Source: Limosilactobacillus sp. (GTDB lineage Bacteria; Bacillota; Bacilli; Lactobacillales; Lactobacillaceae). From it: DNA of 33,556 bases. The notes under the pieces are model-generated. The model was not told where the DNA came from, made no database searches, and saw only the letters and a program-made list of their open reading frames with translations. The stretch is from assembly GCA_030530845.1 (NCBI GenBank), contig JAUMUE010000019.1, forward strand, positions 1 through 33,556. The letters are read 5' to 3'. A program made the translations under genes and the position numbers. Shown here one piece after another: positions 11,564 through 18,454 of the stretch. The stretch's first letter is position 1, and the number at the start of each line of letters is the position of its first letter.

Positions 11564-11585
11564 AGTATTGTATTAATTAGTTAAA

Positions 11586-12359
11586 TTACTTGCCTTCAAC
11601 GCTGTTCTTAAGGTTCTTTAATGAATCTTCGCTAACAGCTTCAGCAGTTTCTTCAGCAGCTTGTTGAGCGTCGTCTTGGCCTTGGTTACCTTCTACGAAA
11701 GCATCAGCCATCTTAGCAGTGATCAGACGAACGGCACGAATAGCATCATCGTTTGATGGGATTACGTAGTCGATGTCGTCTGGGTCAGTGTTGGTATCAA
11801 CCATGGCAACGATTGGAATGTGTAACTTTTGAGCTTCCTTAACGGCGATTTGTTCCTTGTGTGGGTCCACGATGAACATTACGTCAGGAATCTTAGGCAT
11901 ATCTTCGATACCACCGAGGAAACGTTCCAACTTTTCACGTTGCTTAGTTAAAACAGCAACTTCCTTCTTTGGAAGGAGTTCGAAAGTACCGTCTTCGGAC
12001 ATCTTCTTGAGTTCCTTAAGACGAGCGATACGTGATTGGATAGTCTTCCAGTTGGTCAAAGTACCACCTAACCAACGGTGGTTAACGAAGTATTGACCAC
12101 CACGTACGGCTTCTTCTTCAATAGCATCTTGTGCTTGCTTCTTAGTACCAACAAAGAGGCAGATACCACCTTCAGCAGCCACTTGCTTCATGTAGTTGTA
12201 GGCATTGTCGATCAACTTAACAGTCTTTTGTAAGTCGATGATGTAAATACCGTTACGTTCAGTGAAGATGTATTCTTCCATCTTTGGGTTCCAGCGACGA
12301 GTTTGGTGACCGAAGTGGACACCGGCTTCAAGCAATTGCTTCATACTTACAACAGTCAT
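11586..12359 (-). CDS. rpsB: Ribosomal protein S2 (uS2)
   Basis: Component of the 30S subunit that binds late near the S1 site. The family pattern is clear: [22 protein letters not shown] at the N-terminus (split here as [14 protein letters not shown] and TRRWNPKM), [14 protein letters not shown] in the middle, and the [14 protein letters not shown] segment. The start is ATG at 12359, preceded by AGGAGG at six to eight bases; the frame is open to 12398 but that extension lacks a ribosome site. The protein has 257 residues with a short acidic C-terminal tail of a kind common in lactobacilli. A structured leader lies directly upstream. Confidence 0.98.
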   Translation of the reverse strand: MTVVSMKQLLEAGVHFGHQTRRWNPKMEEYIFTERNGIYIIDLQKTVKLIDNAYNYMKQVAAEGGICLFVGTKKQAQDAIEEEAVRGGQYFVNHRWLGGTLTNWKTIQSRIARLKELKKMSEDGTFELLPKKEVAVLTKQREKLERFLGGIEDMPKIPDVMFIVDPHKEQIAVKEAQKLHIPIVAMVDTNTDPDDIDYVIPSNDDAIRAVRLITAKMADAFVEGNQGQDDAQQAAEETAEAVSEDSLKNLKNSVEGK

Positions 12360-12382
12360 TGTTGTACCTCCTAATGTTTTTT

Positions 12383-12446
12383 CCTCCCCGTGCGTCACTT
12401 AGCGAGGGAACCTAGGTATAGGCACATCCCTCTCTATCGACACGGG
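12383..12446 (-). promoter_or_regulatory. Structured 5' leader of rpsB (candidate autoregulatory RNA)
   Basis: The minus-strand RNA can fold into three stacked parts: CCCGTG (12446-12441) with CACGGG (12392-12387); a second helix of six plus two pairs between 12435-12427 and 12409-12401; and a small apical hairpin CCTA-TACC-TAGG (12422-12411). It ends just before two purine-rich ribosome-site-like stretches. Ribosomal protein S2 is known to regulate its own operon in other bacteria. That this leader does so is inference. Confidence 0.55.
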
Positions 12447-12457
12447 TGTGTTATATG

Positions 12458-12485
12458 TTATTAAACACCGAACACTAGTATACAA
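12458..12485 (-). promoter_or_regulatory. Possible rpsB promoter
   Basis: TTGTAT (12485-12480) and TAATAA (12463-12458) are 16 bases apart on the minus strand, directly upstream of the structured leader. The match is weak, but there is little other room, because a terminator for the upstream gene overlaps the -35 region. Confidence 0.35.
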
Positions 12486-12512
12486 AAAAGCTTGCGGGTT
12501 GACAAGCTTTTT
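12484..12512 (-). terminator. Intrinsic terminator after the trmN6/GIY-YIG pair
   Basis: Minus-strand AAAAAGCTTG (12512-12503) pairs perfectly with its complement (12494-12485) around an 8-base loop, and the T run continues to TTTTTTGTATAC. It starts 5 bases after the stop codon of the GIY-YIG gene. Confidence 0.85.
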
Positions 12513-12517
12513 AATGA

Positions 12518-12823
12518 TTATTTGTGACGATGATTTAAACGATAAAATTTAGCAACGTTAACACCATGATTTCTGAGATATTCTTCCTTCATTTGACGGC
12601 TCTGGTGCTTAAAATGATATTCTGCACTGAGCGCGTCATGCTTTGTCGCAAATTCTTCGTGGTAGATCAAGCGTAACGGGTGGCGACGCTTAATCCGTGT
12701 ATATTTGGCACCCTTATATTCCTGGTGCGCCTTGAAACGACGGTCGACATCATCGGTAAATCCGCAATAGAGCGTGTCGTCAGCGCAATACAAGACATAG
12801 ATATAATATGGTTTATTCTCCAT
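12518..12823 (-). CDS. GIY-YIG nuclease domain protein (UPF0213 type)
   Basis: Single-domain protein of 101 residues of the GIY-YIG nuclease superfamily. It has YIY at 7-9 and YCG at 19-21 in place of GIY and YIG, R28 or R29 as the expected catalytic arginine, and E68 as the likely metal-binding glutamate. The length matches the stand-alone YhbQ/YazA-like group. YazA lies next to yabB (trmN6) in Bacillus subtilis and the same neighbourhood is seen here, with an 11-base overlap with trmN6. The cellular role of this small family is not firmly known; nucleic acid cleavage is inferred from the fold. Confidence 0.9.
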   Translation of the reverse strand: MENKPYYIYVLYCADDTLYCGFTDDVDRRFKAHQEYKGAKYTRIKRRHPLRLIYHEEFATKHDALSAEYHFKHQSRQMKEEYLRNHGVNVAKFYRLNHRHK

Positions 12824-13577
12824 CCCCGTACAACAACTTTCTTACTTCTGGCAGGTAGTTTCCTTGGTCATCATTGACAATCAGCGATGGCACAATCTTT
12901 TGTCCGCCTGGCTTACCGTCTTTGATTACCTCAATCAACATTATGTTAGCATCCCGATCTGGCTTTGGATAGATAAAGCGGATCCGTTTGGGAACAAGAC
13001 GGTGGTTTTCTAGCGTAGACAAGATTTCGCTGACCCGGTCCGGACGGTGTACAAGATATCCGTGCCCGTTCATTTTTAACAGGCCACTCATCTGTTCAGC
13101 AACCATCTCTATGTTGGTTCTAATTTCGTGACGTGCGATGGCGAGGTGCTGGTTCGGGTTCTTTTGACTCTTTTCGGTAACTGGGAAGTATGGTGGGTTG
13201 CACAAAACAACGTCAGCAGAGTCCTTTTTGATGTGATCGAACACGTCCGCAATATCAATATTTAAAACACGGTAGCGGTCAGTCAGGTCGTTTAATTCGA
13301 TCGTTCGCTGTGCCATGTCTGCGATCCGTTCTTGGAGCTCGACCTCGGTGAAGTGGCCACCGAGCTTATTATGTAAGAAGAGCCCCACTGCCCCGTTTCC
13401 CGCACAGAGATCAACAATCTGTAACTTTTCGCGGTAGTTGGGACGAACGAAATCAGCTAAAAGGACCGCGTCGAGTGAAAATGCAAAGCAAGATGGACTT
13501 TGAATAATTTGGACGTCTTGACTATATAGTTGATCAATCCGCTCGTCGTCTTTCAATTTTACGGCATGCTTTTCCAT
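12813..13577 (-). CDS. trmN6: tRNA1(Val) (adenine(37)-N6)-methyltransferase-like protein
   Basis: SAM-dependent methyltransferase of 254 residues of the YabB/TrmN6 family. The SAM-binding motif is VDLCAGNGAVG at about 55-65 and the catalytic NPPY is at 127-130, the pattern for N6-adenine or glutamine methylation. The N-terminal region with SPSCFAFSLDAVLLADF is characteristic of this group. In E. coli the enzyme modifies A37 of tRNA-Val; the exact target here is inferred. ATG at 13577 follows GGAGG at nine bases. Its end overlaps the start of the GIY-YIG gene. Confidence 0.88.
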   Translation of the reverse strand: MEKHAVKLKDDERIDQLYSQDVQIIQSPSCFAFSLDAVLLADFVRPNYREKLQIVDLCAGNGAVGLFLHNKLGGHFTEVELQERIADMAQRTIELNDLTDRYRVLNIDIADVFDHIKKDSADVVLCNPPYFPVTEKSQKNPNQHLAIARHEIRTNIEMVAEQMSGLLKMNGHGYLVHRPDRVSEILSTLENHRLVPKRIRFIYPKPDRDANIMLIEVIKDGKPGGQKIVPSLIVNDDQGNYLPEVRKLLYGDGE

Positions 13578-13594
13578 TTAAATTTTCCTCCTAC

Positions 13595-13623
13595 TTGCAT
13601 ATTCGAATAATTTTCGTCATACT
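13595..13623 (+). promoter_or_regulatory. Possible plsC promoter
   Basis: TTGCAT (13595-13600) and CATACT (13618-13623) are 17 bases apart, about 35 bases before the plsC start in the 81-base divergent gap. Each box matches four of six consensus bases, so this is a modest call. Confidence 0.4.
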
Positions 13624-13658
13624 TTACACAGTTAAATTATATAGATTGGAAGATAGAT

Positions 13659-14300
13659 ATGCTCTACGACTTCTTAGTAAAAATTGTTGGGCCGTTTCTG
13701 AACTTAATCAACGGACGGACCCGCGTATATAACCAAGACAAGCTTCCGGACGGCAACTACATCATTGTCGCACCGCACCGTTCATGGATGGATCCCATCT
13801 TGATTGCACTTTCGATTTACCCAAAGAAATTCAGCTTTATGGCAAAGAAAGAATTATTCAAGGGTAAGATCGGTGACAAGTTCTTGCGTTCACTCAACGC
13901 CTACCCTGTTGACCGTAAGCACCCAGGTCCTTCAGTAATCAAGACTCCGGTCAAGATTTTGAAGAGCACTGACTTATCCACGATCATCTTTCCGACCGGT
14001 TCACGCTACTCTTCAAAGCTTAAGGGTGGTGCCACATTGATCGCTAAGATGGCTGGTGTGCCACTGGTGCCATGTGTTTACCAAGGCCCATTGTCATTTG
14101 GCAAGCTCTTTGGTCACAAGAACCCACGTAAGATCGCGTTTGGTGAACCAATTTACGTTGACCGTAAGCGGAAGTTGGATGAAGATTACCAAACTGAATT
14201 GGAACAAGCAATGCAAGATTCCTTTAACCAACTTGATAAGCAAATCGATCCAACTTACAAGTACATTGTTCCACCAAAGCCAAAAGATGATAACTTCTAA
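13659..14300 (+). CDS. plsC: 1-acyl-sn-glycerol-3-phosphate acyltransferase family protein
   Basis: Acylates lysophosphatidic acid to phosphatidic acid, the substrate of CdsA, at the membrane. The 213-residue protein has the HX4D catalytic motif HRSWMD (H40 to D45) and the conserved block FPTGSR at 111-116, where the commoner family sequence is FPEGTR. The region VPLVPCVYQGP corresponds to the fourth family motif. The first 20 residues are hydrophobic and probably anchor it. ATG at 13659 is preceded by GGAAG. It is monocistronic, ends at a strong terminator, and faces trmN6. Substrate choice (LPA) is inferred from the family. Confidence 0.88.
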   Translation: MLYDFLVKIVGPFLNLINGRTRVYNQDKLPDGNYIIVAPHRSWMDPILIALSIYPKKFSFMAKKELFKGKIGDKFLRSLNAYPVDRKHPGPSVIKTPVKILKSTDLSTIIFPTGSRYSSKLKGGATLIAKMAGVPLVPCVYQGPLSFGKLFGHKNPRKIAFGEPIYVDRKRKLDEDYQTELEQAMQDSFNQLDKQIDPTYKYIVPPKPKDDNF

Positions 14301-14304
14301 ACAA

Positions 14305-14342
14305 AAAGGACTGGATGTTCAAATCCGGTCCTTTATTGTTTT
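14305..14342. terminator. Bidirectional terminator between plsC and yneF
   Basis: Arms 14305-14316 and 14323-14334 form 12 pairs (one G-T) around a six-base loop. T-rich tails follow on both strands (ATTGTTTT on plus, TTTGTTTAG on minus), fitting the convergent genes plsC and yneF. Confidence 0.85.
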
Positions 14343-14363
14343 AAAGATTTACCTTGACTAGAA

Positions 14364-14594
14364 CTACTTGTTAGCGTTCTTAGCTTGGGCCTTCATGGAT
14401 TGCATCATTTGATGTAACTTCCGGCTTGAAGGCTTTTGACCCATTTGGAGCATCATAGTCCGTAACATTTCCTCAGAAATTGGTGGGTTATTGCGAAGGT
14501 AATTTTCCATGTACTTGCGTGCGCCGTAGAATCCAATAACAAGACCTACAATAAGTGCTAATACAACAAGTAGAATCACCATACCAGTACTCAC
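14364..14594 (-). CDS. yneF: Small membrane protein of the YneF (UPF0154) family
   Basis: A 76-residue protein with one N-terminal transmembrane helix (about 4-24, ending in [12 protein letters not shown]) followed by a soluble part with [29 protein letters not shown], which I give as the pieces [13 protein letters not shown] and [13 protein letters not shown]. This pattern is diagnostic for the UPF0154 family, whose biochemical role is not known. The start is GTG at 14594 with a GGGGGAAGG ribosome site. It follows ynzC on the minus strand, about 70 bases downstream, and may be in the same LexA-adjacent transcript. Confidence 0.9.
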   Translation of the reverse strand: MSTGMVILLVVLALIVGLVIGFYGARKYMENYLRNNPPISEEMLRTMMLQMGQKPSSRKLHQMMQSMKAQAKNANK

Positions 14595-14667
14595 GGTTCC
14601 TTCCCCCTTTGCTATTTACCTTTTCATCTTACACGAATGTAAAAGAGTTGAAAAGCGTTAATTATAA

Positions 14668-14919
14668 TTAATCGTCACGAAGACCTTTCTTGCGTTGTGC
14701 TTCTTTAACCTTTTCCGGCGTTACTTCTTTGCCGTTTTTGTCAAAGATTTGCATCATTTCAATATTTGAACGCATCATTTCGCGGAAATTTTTTAAGTAT
14801 TGTTGGCGCAGCTTGTTACGTTCCGCCTTTTCCTCGTCAGTGAGTCCGACCGTCTTATTCTTGTGGGCCAACTCATTGATTCGCTTGATGAGCTCGACTT
14901 GTTCTTTAGATTCGGCCAT
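14668..14919 (-). CDS. ynzC: DUF896 protein YnzC
   Basis: Small soluble protein of 83 residues, predicted to be a helical hairpin (about 5-60) with a charged tail ending RKKGLRDD. The family signature LIKRINELAHKNKTVGLT and the later EKAERNKLRQQYL are clear. In B. subtilis ynzC is the last gene of the SOS-induced yneA-yneB-ynzC operon, divergent from lexA. Here ynzC alone remains divergent from lexA, with a LexA box in between. ATG at 14919 follows GGAGG. Its molecular function is unknown; SOS regulation is inferred from the box. Confidence 0.92.
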   Translation of the reverse strand: MAESKEQVELIKRINELAHKNKTVGLTDEEKAERNKLRQQYLKNFREMMRSNIEMMQIFDKNGKEVTPEKVKEAQRKKGLRDD

Positions 14920-14952
14920 CTGAATCTTCCTCCAATAATCTAGTAACTATTA

Positions 14953-14980
14953 ATTTTATAAGAATCTATCTGTTTGTCAA
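14953..14980 (-). promoter_or_regulatory. Promoter of ynzC
   Basis: A perfect TTGACA (14980-14975 on the minus strand) is followed after 16 bases by TAAAAT (14958-14953). The LexA box begins only four bases upstream of the -35, so bound LexA should hinder the polymerase. Confidence 0.65.
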
Positions 14981-14983
14981 TTC

Positions 14984-14997
14984 CGAACATGTGTTTG
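14984..14997. promoter_or_regulatory. LexA box (SOS operator)
   Basis: CGAACATGTGTTTG fits the Gram-positive SOS box CGAACRNRYGTTYG at every position. It lies between lexA and ynzC and overlaps or touches both candidate promoters. This implies LexA autoregulation and probable SOS control of ynzC. Confidence 0.9.
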
Positions 14998-15023
14998 AAA
15001 TCCTATCACAGTTATGATATCCT
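14995..15023 (+). promoter_or_regulatory. Probable lexA promoter
   Basis: TTGAAA (14995-15000) and TATCCT (15018-15023) are 17 bases apart, with the -35 overlapping the end of the LexA box. TATGAT at 15013-15018 is an alternative -10 but lacks a spaced -35. Confidence 0.5.
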
Positions 15024-15054
15024 AATATCAGCAATAATTCAACGAGGTGTTAAC

Positions 15055-15681
15055 ATGGTAAAGCCTGCAAAAAGTAAACAATTGGCTGTTCTGGGTTACA
15101 TCCACAAGCAGGTCGAGGATCATGGTTATCCCCCAACTGTTCGTGAGATTTGTACTGCAGTCGGACTTTCATCTACTTCTACAGTCCACGGCCATATTAA
15201 CCGCCTAATCGAGGGTGGGTTCTTACAAAAAGACCCATCCAAGCCCCGGGCGTTAGAAATCACGAAGAAAGGTCTCGATGTCCTCGGCATCAAACCTAAG
15301 CAGAACAGCATTCCTCTGCTGGGTGTCGTTACAGCCGGTCAACCAATCTTAGCGGTAGAAGATGCGACAGACTATTTCCCTGTCCCACCTGCTATTAAGA
15401 ACAACGACGACCTTTTCATGCTGACTATCAAGGGTACAAGTATGATCAACGCCGGAATCTTGGATGGCGATCAAGTTATCGTACGTAAGCAGTCCACTGC
15501 TAAAGATGGTGATATCGTCATCGCTATGAACGAAGACAACGAAGCCACTTGCAAGAGATTCTATAAGGAAGATGGCTACTACCGCCTTCAACCTGAAAAC
15601 GACACGATGGATCCAATCATCTTAAAACAAGTTACAATTCTCGGACACGTTGTCGGACTCTTCCGTAACGGCGTCTTCTAG
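15055..15681 (+). CDS. lexA: LexA repressor
   Basis: Transcriptional repressor of the SOS regulon and a self-cleaving serine peptidase. With the start at ATG 15055 (GAGGTG six bases upstream) it has 208 residues. The winged helix-turn-helix spans about 1-65 with [20 protein letters not shown] as recognition region. The Ala94-Gly95 cleavage site is in VVTAGQP, and the catalytic dyad is S129 (GTSM) and K167 (EATCKRF). The reading frame is open to 14974, but that extension runs through the LexA box and has no ribosome site. It is monocistronic and ends at a perfect palindromic terminator. Confidence 0.98.
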   Translation: MVKPAKSKQLAVLGYIHKQVEDHGYPPTVREICTAVGLSSTSTVHGHINRLIEGGFLQKDPSKPRALEITKKGLDVLGIKPKQNSIPLLGVVTAGQPILAVEDATDYFPVPPAIKNNDDLFMLTIKGTSMINAGILDGDQVIVRKQSTAKDGDIVIAMNEDNEATCKRFYKEDGYYRLQPENDTMDPIILKQVTILGHVVGLFRNGVF

Positions 15682-15684
15682 AGT

Positions 15685-15716
15685 AAAAGCCACTAGCGAA
15701 TTCGCTAGTGGCTTTT
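15685..15716. terminator. Bidirectional terminator between lexA and mvaS
   Basis: A perfect 32-base palindrome, half-site AAAAGCCACTAGCGAA, with T runs on both sides. It starts 3 bases after the lexA stop and ends 3 bases before the mvaS stop codon, so it serves both convergent genes. Confidence 0.92.
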
Positions 15717-15719
15717 ATA

Positions 15720-16877
15720 TTACTTGCACTTGTAAATGCGTTGGTGATTTTTTTGTCCGGCTAAGACAAACTTAGCTTGGTCAGCGGAAATATCAAATTC
15801 GACATCATCGGCGTTCATCCCCAGGTGCTGGTTAAATGCCTGTTCGTATTCATCGATTGTGACTTGCTTGCGGGCATCTAAATCGGTGAATACTGAAGAC
15901 AAGTTATCAGCAAAACCAGGTTCTAAAATACCGGTGTAAAACTCTGCTTCTGCACCAGATCCGTATGAGAAGAGCGCGACCCGGTCGCCTGCATGCGCAG
16001 CACCATTTTGCAGGTATGACATCAGCCCAAGGTAAAGTGAGCCGGTGTAGAGGTTACCGACACGGCGACTGTAGATTTGGCTGGCAGTCAATGCATCACG
16101 GAGACGTTGGGCAGTTGCGTCGTCACGGTCACCAAGGACAGCCTCAAGTGCCTTCTTCCCCATCTTAGTAAATGGCAAGTGGAAGGTAATAGCAGACATA
16201 TCTTCAAGCCCCCGTCCAGTCAGCTGTTGGTATCGTTCCAGAGTTTGCTTGAAGAAGTCGATGTAGACGTTGGTTGAATACTTACCATCAACCATCGCTT
16301 CGGTAGCATACAGTGGTCGCCAGAAGTCCATGACGTCCTTAGTGAGGCTGACAGAGGTTGCTTCCAGCGTAATCACACGAGGGTTTTGGCTAACCAGCAT
16401 TGCGACAGCGCCGGCACCCTGGGTCACTTCACCAGGAACGGCTAAACCGTAACGCGCAATATCAGCAGCAATCACGAGGACACTCTCTTGTGGGTTGAGT
16501 GCGACCAGTCCGCGTGCAAATTGAATCCCAGCAGTTGCGGAGTAGCAGGCTTCCTTTAATTCCACCGCACGTACGAAATCATTAAGTCCCAGCAGGTGCT
16601 TGACGTAGATCGCGCTGGCCTTGGAGTTATCGATCCCGGATTCAGTCGCCACAATCACTGTAGAGATCCGGTCACGTTCTTCTGGAGTCAACATCTTGTC
16701 AGCAGCGGCCGCACCGAGCGTCACGATATCTTGTGTTGGTGGAACCACAGCTTGTTGTTCCTGGCCAATCCCGATTGTGTACTTGTCGGGTTCATCCCCG
16801 CGCACCCGTGCCAATTCGCGCAAGTCAATGTACTCGTTGGTTGTGGCAAATGCCATCTTGTCAATTCCGATTTTCAT
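15720..16877 (-). CDS. mvaS: Hydroxymethylglutaryl-CoA synthase
   Basis: Condenses acetyl-CoA and acetoacetyl-CoA to HMG-CoA, the first committed step of the mevalonate route to IPP. The 385-residue thiolase-fold protein carries the catalytic triad at the same positions as characterised Gram-positive enzymes: E79 (VATES), C111 (ELKEACYSATAG) and H233 (ITFHLPF). The start codon at 16877 shares its A with the stop of rnhA (TAATG), so the two are translationally coupled. The pathway supplies UppS and other prenyl enzymes. Why it is paired with RNase H is not clear from the sequence. Confidence 0.97.
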   Translation of the reverse strand: MKIGIDKMAFATTNEYIDLRELARVRGDEPDKYTIGIGQEQQAVVPPTQDIVTLGAAAADKMLTPEERDRISTVIVATESGIDNSKASAIYVKHLLGLNDFVRAVELKEACYSATAGIQFARGLVALNPQESVLVIAADIARYGLAVPGEVTQGAGAVAMLVSQNPRVITLEATSVSLTKDVMDFWRPLYATEAMVDGKYSTNVYIDFFKQTLERYQQLTGRGLEDMSAITFHLPFTKMGKKALEAVLGDRDDATAQRLRDALTASQIYSRRVGNLYTGSLYLGLMSYLQNGAAHAGDRVALFSYGSGAEAEFYTGILEPGFADNLSSVFTDLDARKQVTIDEYEQAFNQHLGMNADDVEFDISADQAKFVLAGQKNHQRIYKCK

Positions 16878-17584
16878 TAAAATCCACCCATCTTATCCAT
16901 TGTCGTATTCAGCAATTCATCAACAATATTATTTCCATCGTTATCCGCGTGACCCTTCGTCCATTGGAAATGCAGGTTCTTAAAGCGTGGCAACAGGTGC
17001 GTCACTTCTTGCCATAATTCCTGGTTGGCAACTGCAGATCCAGAAGCAGTCTTCCATCCCCGGTTGCGCCAACCATAGAGCCAGTGCTTCATGATTGGGT
17101 CGAGGACGTAATGGGAATCCAATGTGGCGATAATGTATTCGTCCTGCATTCCCTCTTCCAGCAGCTTGTACAGTGCGTTGATCAGGGCGAGAACTTCCAT
17201 CCGGTTATTCGTCGCACCCCATTCACCGTCAGTACCAGTAAACTTGACGCCCTTGCCCTGGATCAGGTAAGCCCAGGCCGCCTTGTCGTTGCTTTTGACG
17301 TGTTGACCGAGTTTATTACCGTGGTTCCGGGAGCCACCATCAGTATAGATCTTAATGGCGTCGCTTGGTGCTGGCGAGTCCGCGATGTCGAGTGCGAGAC
17401 CGAGCTGTTGAGATTTACGTGGTGCAGCAGTCTTTGTATTAAACCACTTTTCTGCTTCCGCACGTGTGGTGAAGGACTTGTAAATTGCACCAGAGAATCC
17501 GGAAACTTCACGTTGGCAGTCTGGCCAGCTAGTGTAAATTCCTGGGTGACGTCCCGCTTTGACTACATAGAATTTATTTGCCAT
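16877..17584 (-). CDS. rnhA: Ribonuclease HI with N-terminal hybrid-binding domain
   Basis: Cuts RNA in RNA-DNA hybrids. Starting at ATG 17584 (GGAG five bases upstream) it has 235 residues. The N-terminal domain (about 3-48, KFYVVKAGRHPGIYTSW) is of the caulimovirus/RNase H1 hybrid-binding type. The RNase H fold follows from about 76, with the four acidic residues D82 (YTDGGSRN), E130 (NNRMEVLALINAL), D156 (ATLDSHYV) and D222 (VDELLN). The upstream extension to 17620 overlaps the terminator of tRNA-Ser and is unlikely. No promoter fits in the 28 bases between that terminator and the start. Confidence 0.95.
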   Translation of the reverse strand: MANKFYVVKAGRHPGIYTSWPDCQREVSGFSGAIYKSFTTRAEAEKWFNTKTAAPRKSQQLGLALDIADSPAPSDAIKIYTDGGSRNHGNKLGQHVKSNDKAAWAYLIQGKGVKFTGTDGEWGATNNRMEVLALINALYKLLEEGMQDEYIIATLDSHYVLDPIMKHWLYGWRNRGWKTASGSAVANQELWQEVTHLLPRFKNLHFQWTKGHADNDGNNIVDELLNTTMDKMGGF

Positions 17585-17600
17585 GAATTCTCCAATCTTT

Positions 17601-17646
17601 CTAAAACAAACAATCCCCAAATCCTTTCAGAACGGATTTGGGGATT
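17601..17646 (-). terminator. Terminator/attenuator between tRNA-Ser and rnhA
   Basis: Minus-strand arms 17646-17634 and 17624-17612 form a perfect 13-bp stem (AATCCCCAAATCC) with a nine-base loop, followed by GTTTGTTTTAG. It starts nine bases after the tRNA and ends shortly before rnhA. Confidence 0.88.
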
Positions 17647-17655
17647 AACGCTTAA

Positions 17656-17744
17656 AGGAGAGTACAGGATTTGAACCTGCGCGCCCGCTCTACACGGGTT
17701 CGCCGGATTTCGAGTCCGGTGCATTACCACTCTGCCAACTCTCC
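17656..17744 (-). tRNA. tRNA-Ser (anticodon CGA)
   Basis: Cloverleaf on the minus strand: acceptor GGAGAGT pairs with ACTCTCC; D-arm; anticodon stem CCGGA/TCCGG with loop CTCGAAA, so the anticodon CGA (17712-17710) reads UCG; a long class II variable arm based on GAACCCGTGTAGAGCGGGCGC; and T-arm GCAGG-TTCAAAT-CCTGT. The long variable arm identifies serine. The 3' CCA is not encoded (the sequence continues TTTAAG), so CCA must be added after 3' trimming. The discriminator base reads as U rather than the G usual for bacterial tRNA-Ser. Confidence 0.95.
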
Positions 17745-17747
17745 ATA

Positions 17748-17805
17748 TTCAACTGCATCATTATAACAAAGAAAAATCTAAGCGTAAAGAATACATGCAG
17801 TTGAA
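17748..17805. repeat. 11-bp inverted repeat around the tRNA-Ser promoter
   Basis: TTCAACTGCAT (17748-17758) and ATGCAGTTGAA (17795-17805) are perfect inverted copies. The 36-base spacer holds the -35 and -10 boxes of the tRNA promoter. It might be a weak terminator for the upstream gene or a regulator site. Confidence 0.75.
17760..17788 (-). promoter_or_regulatory. Promoter of tRNA-Ser
   Basis: TTTACG (17788-17783) and a perfect TATAAT (17765-17760) are 17 bases apart on the minus strand, about 15 bases before the tRNA 5' end. Confidence 0.75.
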
Positions 17806-17812
17806 ATCATCG

Positions 17813-18397
17813 CTATTGATCAGCGACGTCGTAAGTCGTTTCACCGTTCTTTGCAGTGTAAACAGGCTTGTTAGTATCTGGGTTCAAAATACTTACGCTG
17901 TAATCGGCCTTCAGTGCTTCGGAAAGTTGCGCTGAAGTCTTCTTGATTGAGCTAGTCAACTTGGACCAACCAATTTCTGATGCTTGGCTTGGGTCTTGGA
18001 CTAATGCTTCGATTGCCTTGACGGTGTTATCGTCAGTTGGCGTAATTACGTAAGTGTTGGTGCTTTCCTTGAATGAAACACTACCAAGCTTTGAGTAACC
18101 CTTTTGCATTTGACGCAGAACCGCAGCTTGTTGTTGGCTGTCAGTTTGCGTGTTGTCAATTCCACCGAACGGGGTTGAGAAACTAGAAGCATTGACAGTT
18201 TGTGAGCTGTCAGCAGTAGCAGCTTGCTTGTTCTTGTGGAAGTATGGCAAGTTGATCGTGCCGTAAATCACAGCAGCCAAACTCAATATAACAATGATCG
18301 TTCCTGATTTCCATTCGTGGTACCGTTGCCAGGAATTAACCAGGTAGAAGGCACCGAGAATTAACATCATCCCACCGAAAATTACTAAGAAAATCAT
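17813..18397 (-). CDS. Unrecognised membrane-anchored protein
   Basis: A 194-residue protein I cannot assign to a family. It has two N-terminal membrane helices (about 1-20 and 34-51, joined by the short WQRYHEWKSGT loop), then a Gln/Ser/Thr-rich linker (about 58-90) and a soluble domain to the end. The domain contains QMQKGYSKLGSVSFKEST and TYVITPTDDNTVKAIEALVQ-like segments and ends in VYTAKNGETTYDVADQ. The two short hydrophobic helices suggest both ends lie on the same side, so the soluble part could be extracytoplasmic or cytoplasmic. ATG at 18397 follows AAAGGAG. It comes after the apt terminator and before tRNA-Ser; base use is like its neighbours. Confidence 0.85.
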   Translation of the reverse strand: MIFLVIFGGMMLILGAFYLVNSWQRYHEWKSGTIIVILSLAAVIYGTINLPYFHKNKQAATADSSQTVNASSFSTPFGGIDNTQTDSQQQAAVLRQMQKGYSKLGSVSFKESTNTYVITPTDDNTVKAIEALVQDPSQASEIGWSKLTSSIKKTSAQLSEALKADYSVSILNPDTNKPVYTAKNGETTYDVADQ

Positions 18398-18419
18398 TTC
18401 AATAACTCCTTTGAATTGT

Positions 18420-18450
18420 AAAAAGAAGGGTGGACAGTCTGCCTCACCCT
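18420..18450 (-). terminator. Intrinsic terminator after apt
   Basis: Minus-strand AGGGTG (18450-18445) pairs with CACCCT (18432-18427), with a 12-base loop, then TCTTTTTAC. It lies a few bases after the apt stop. Confidence 0.65.
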
Positions 18451-18454
18451 AATT

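Noticed and set aside
17084-17674. 196-codon plus-strand frame opposite rnhA and its terminator
   Set aside because: It runs through the RNase H active-site codons and the terminator hairpin, so it is a shadow frame.
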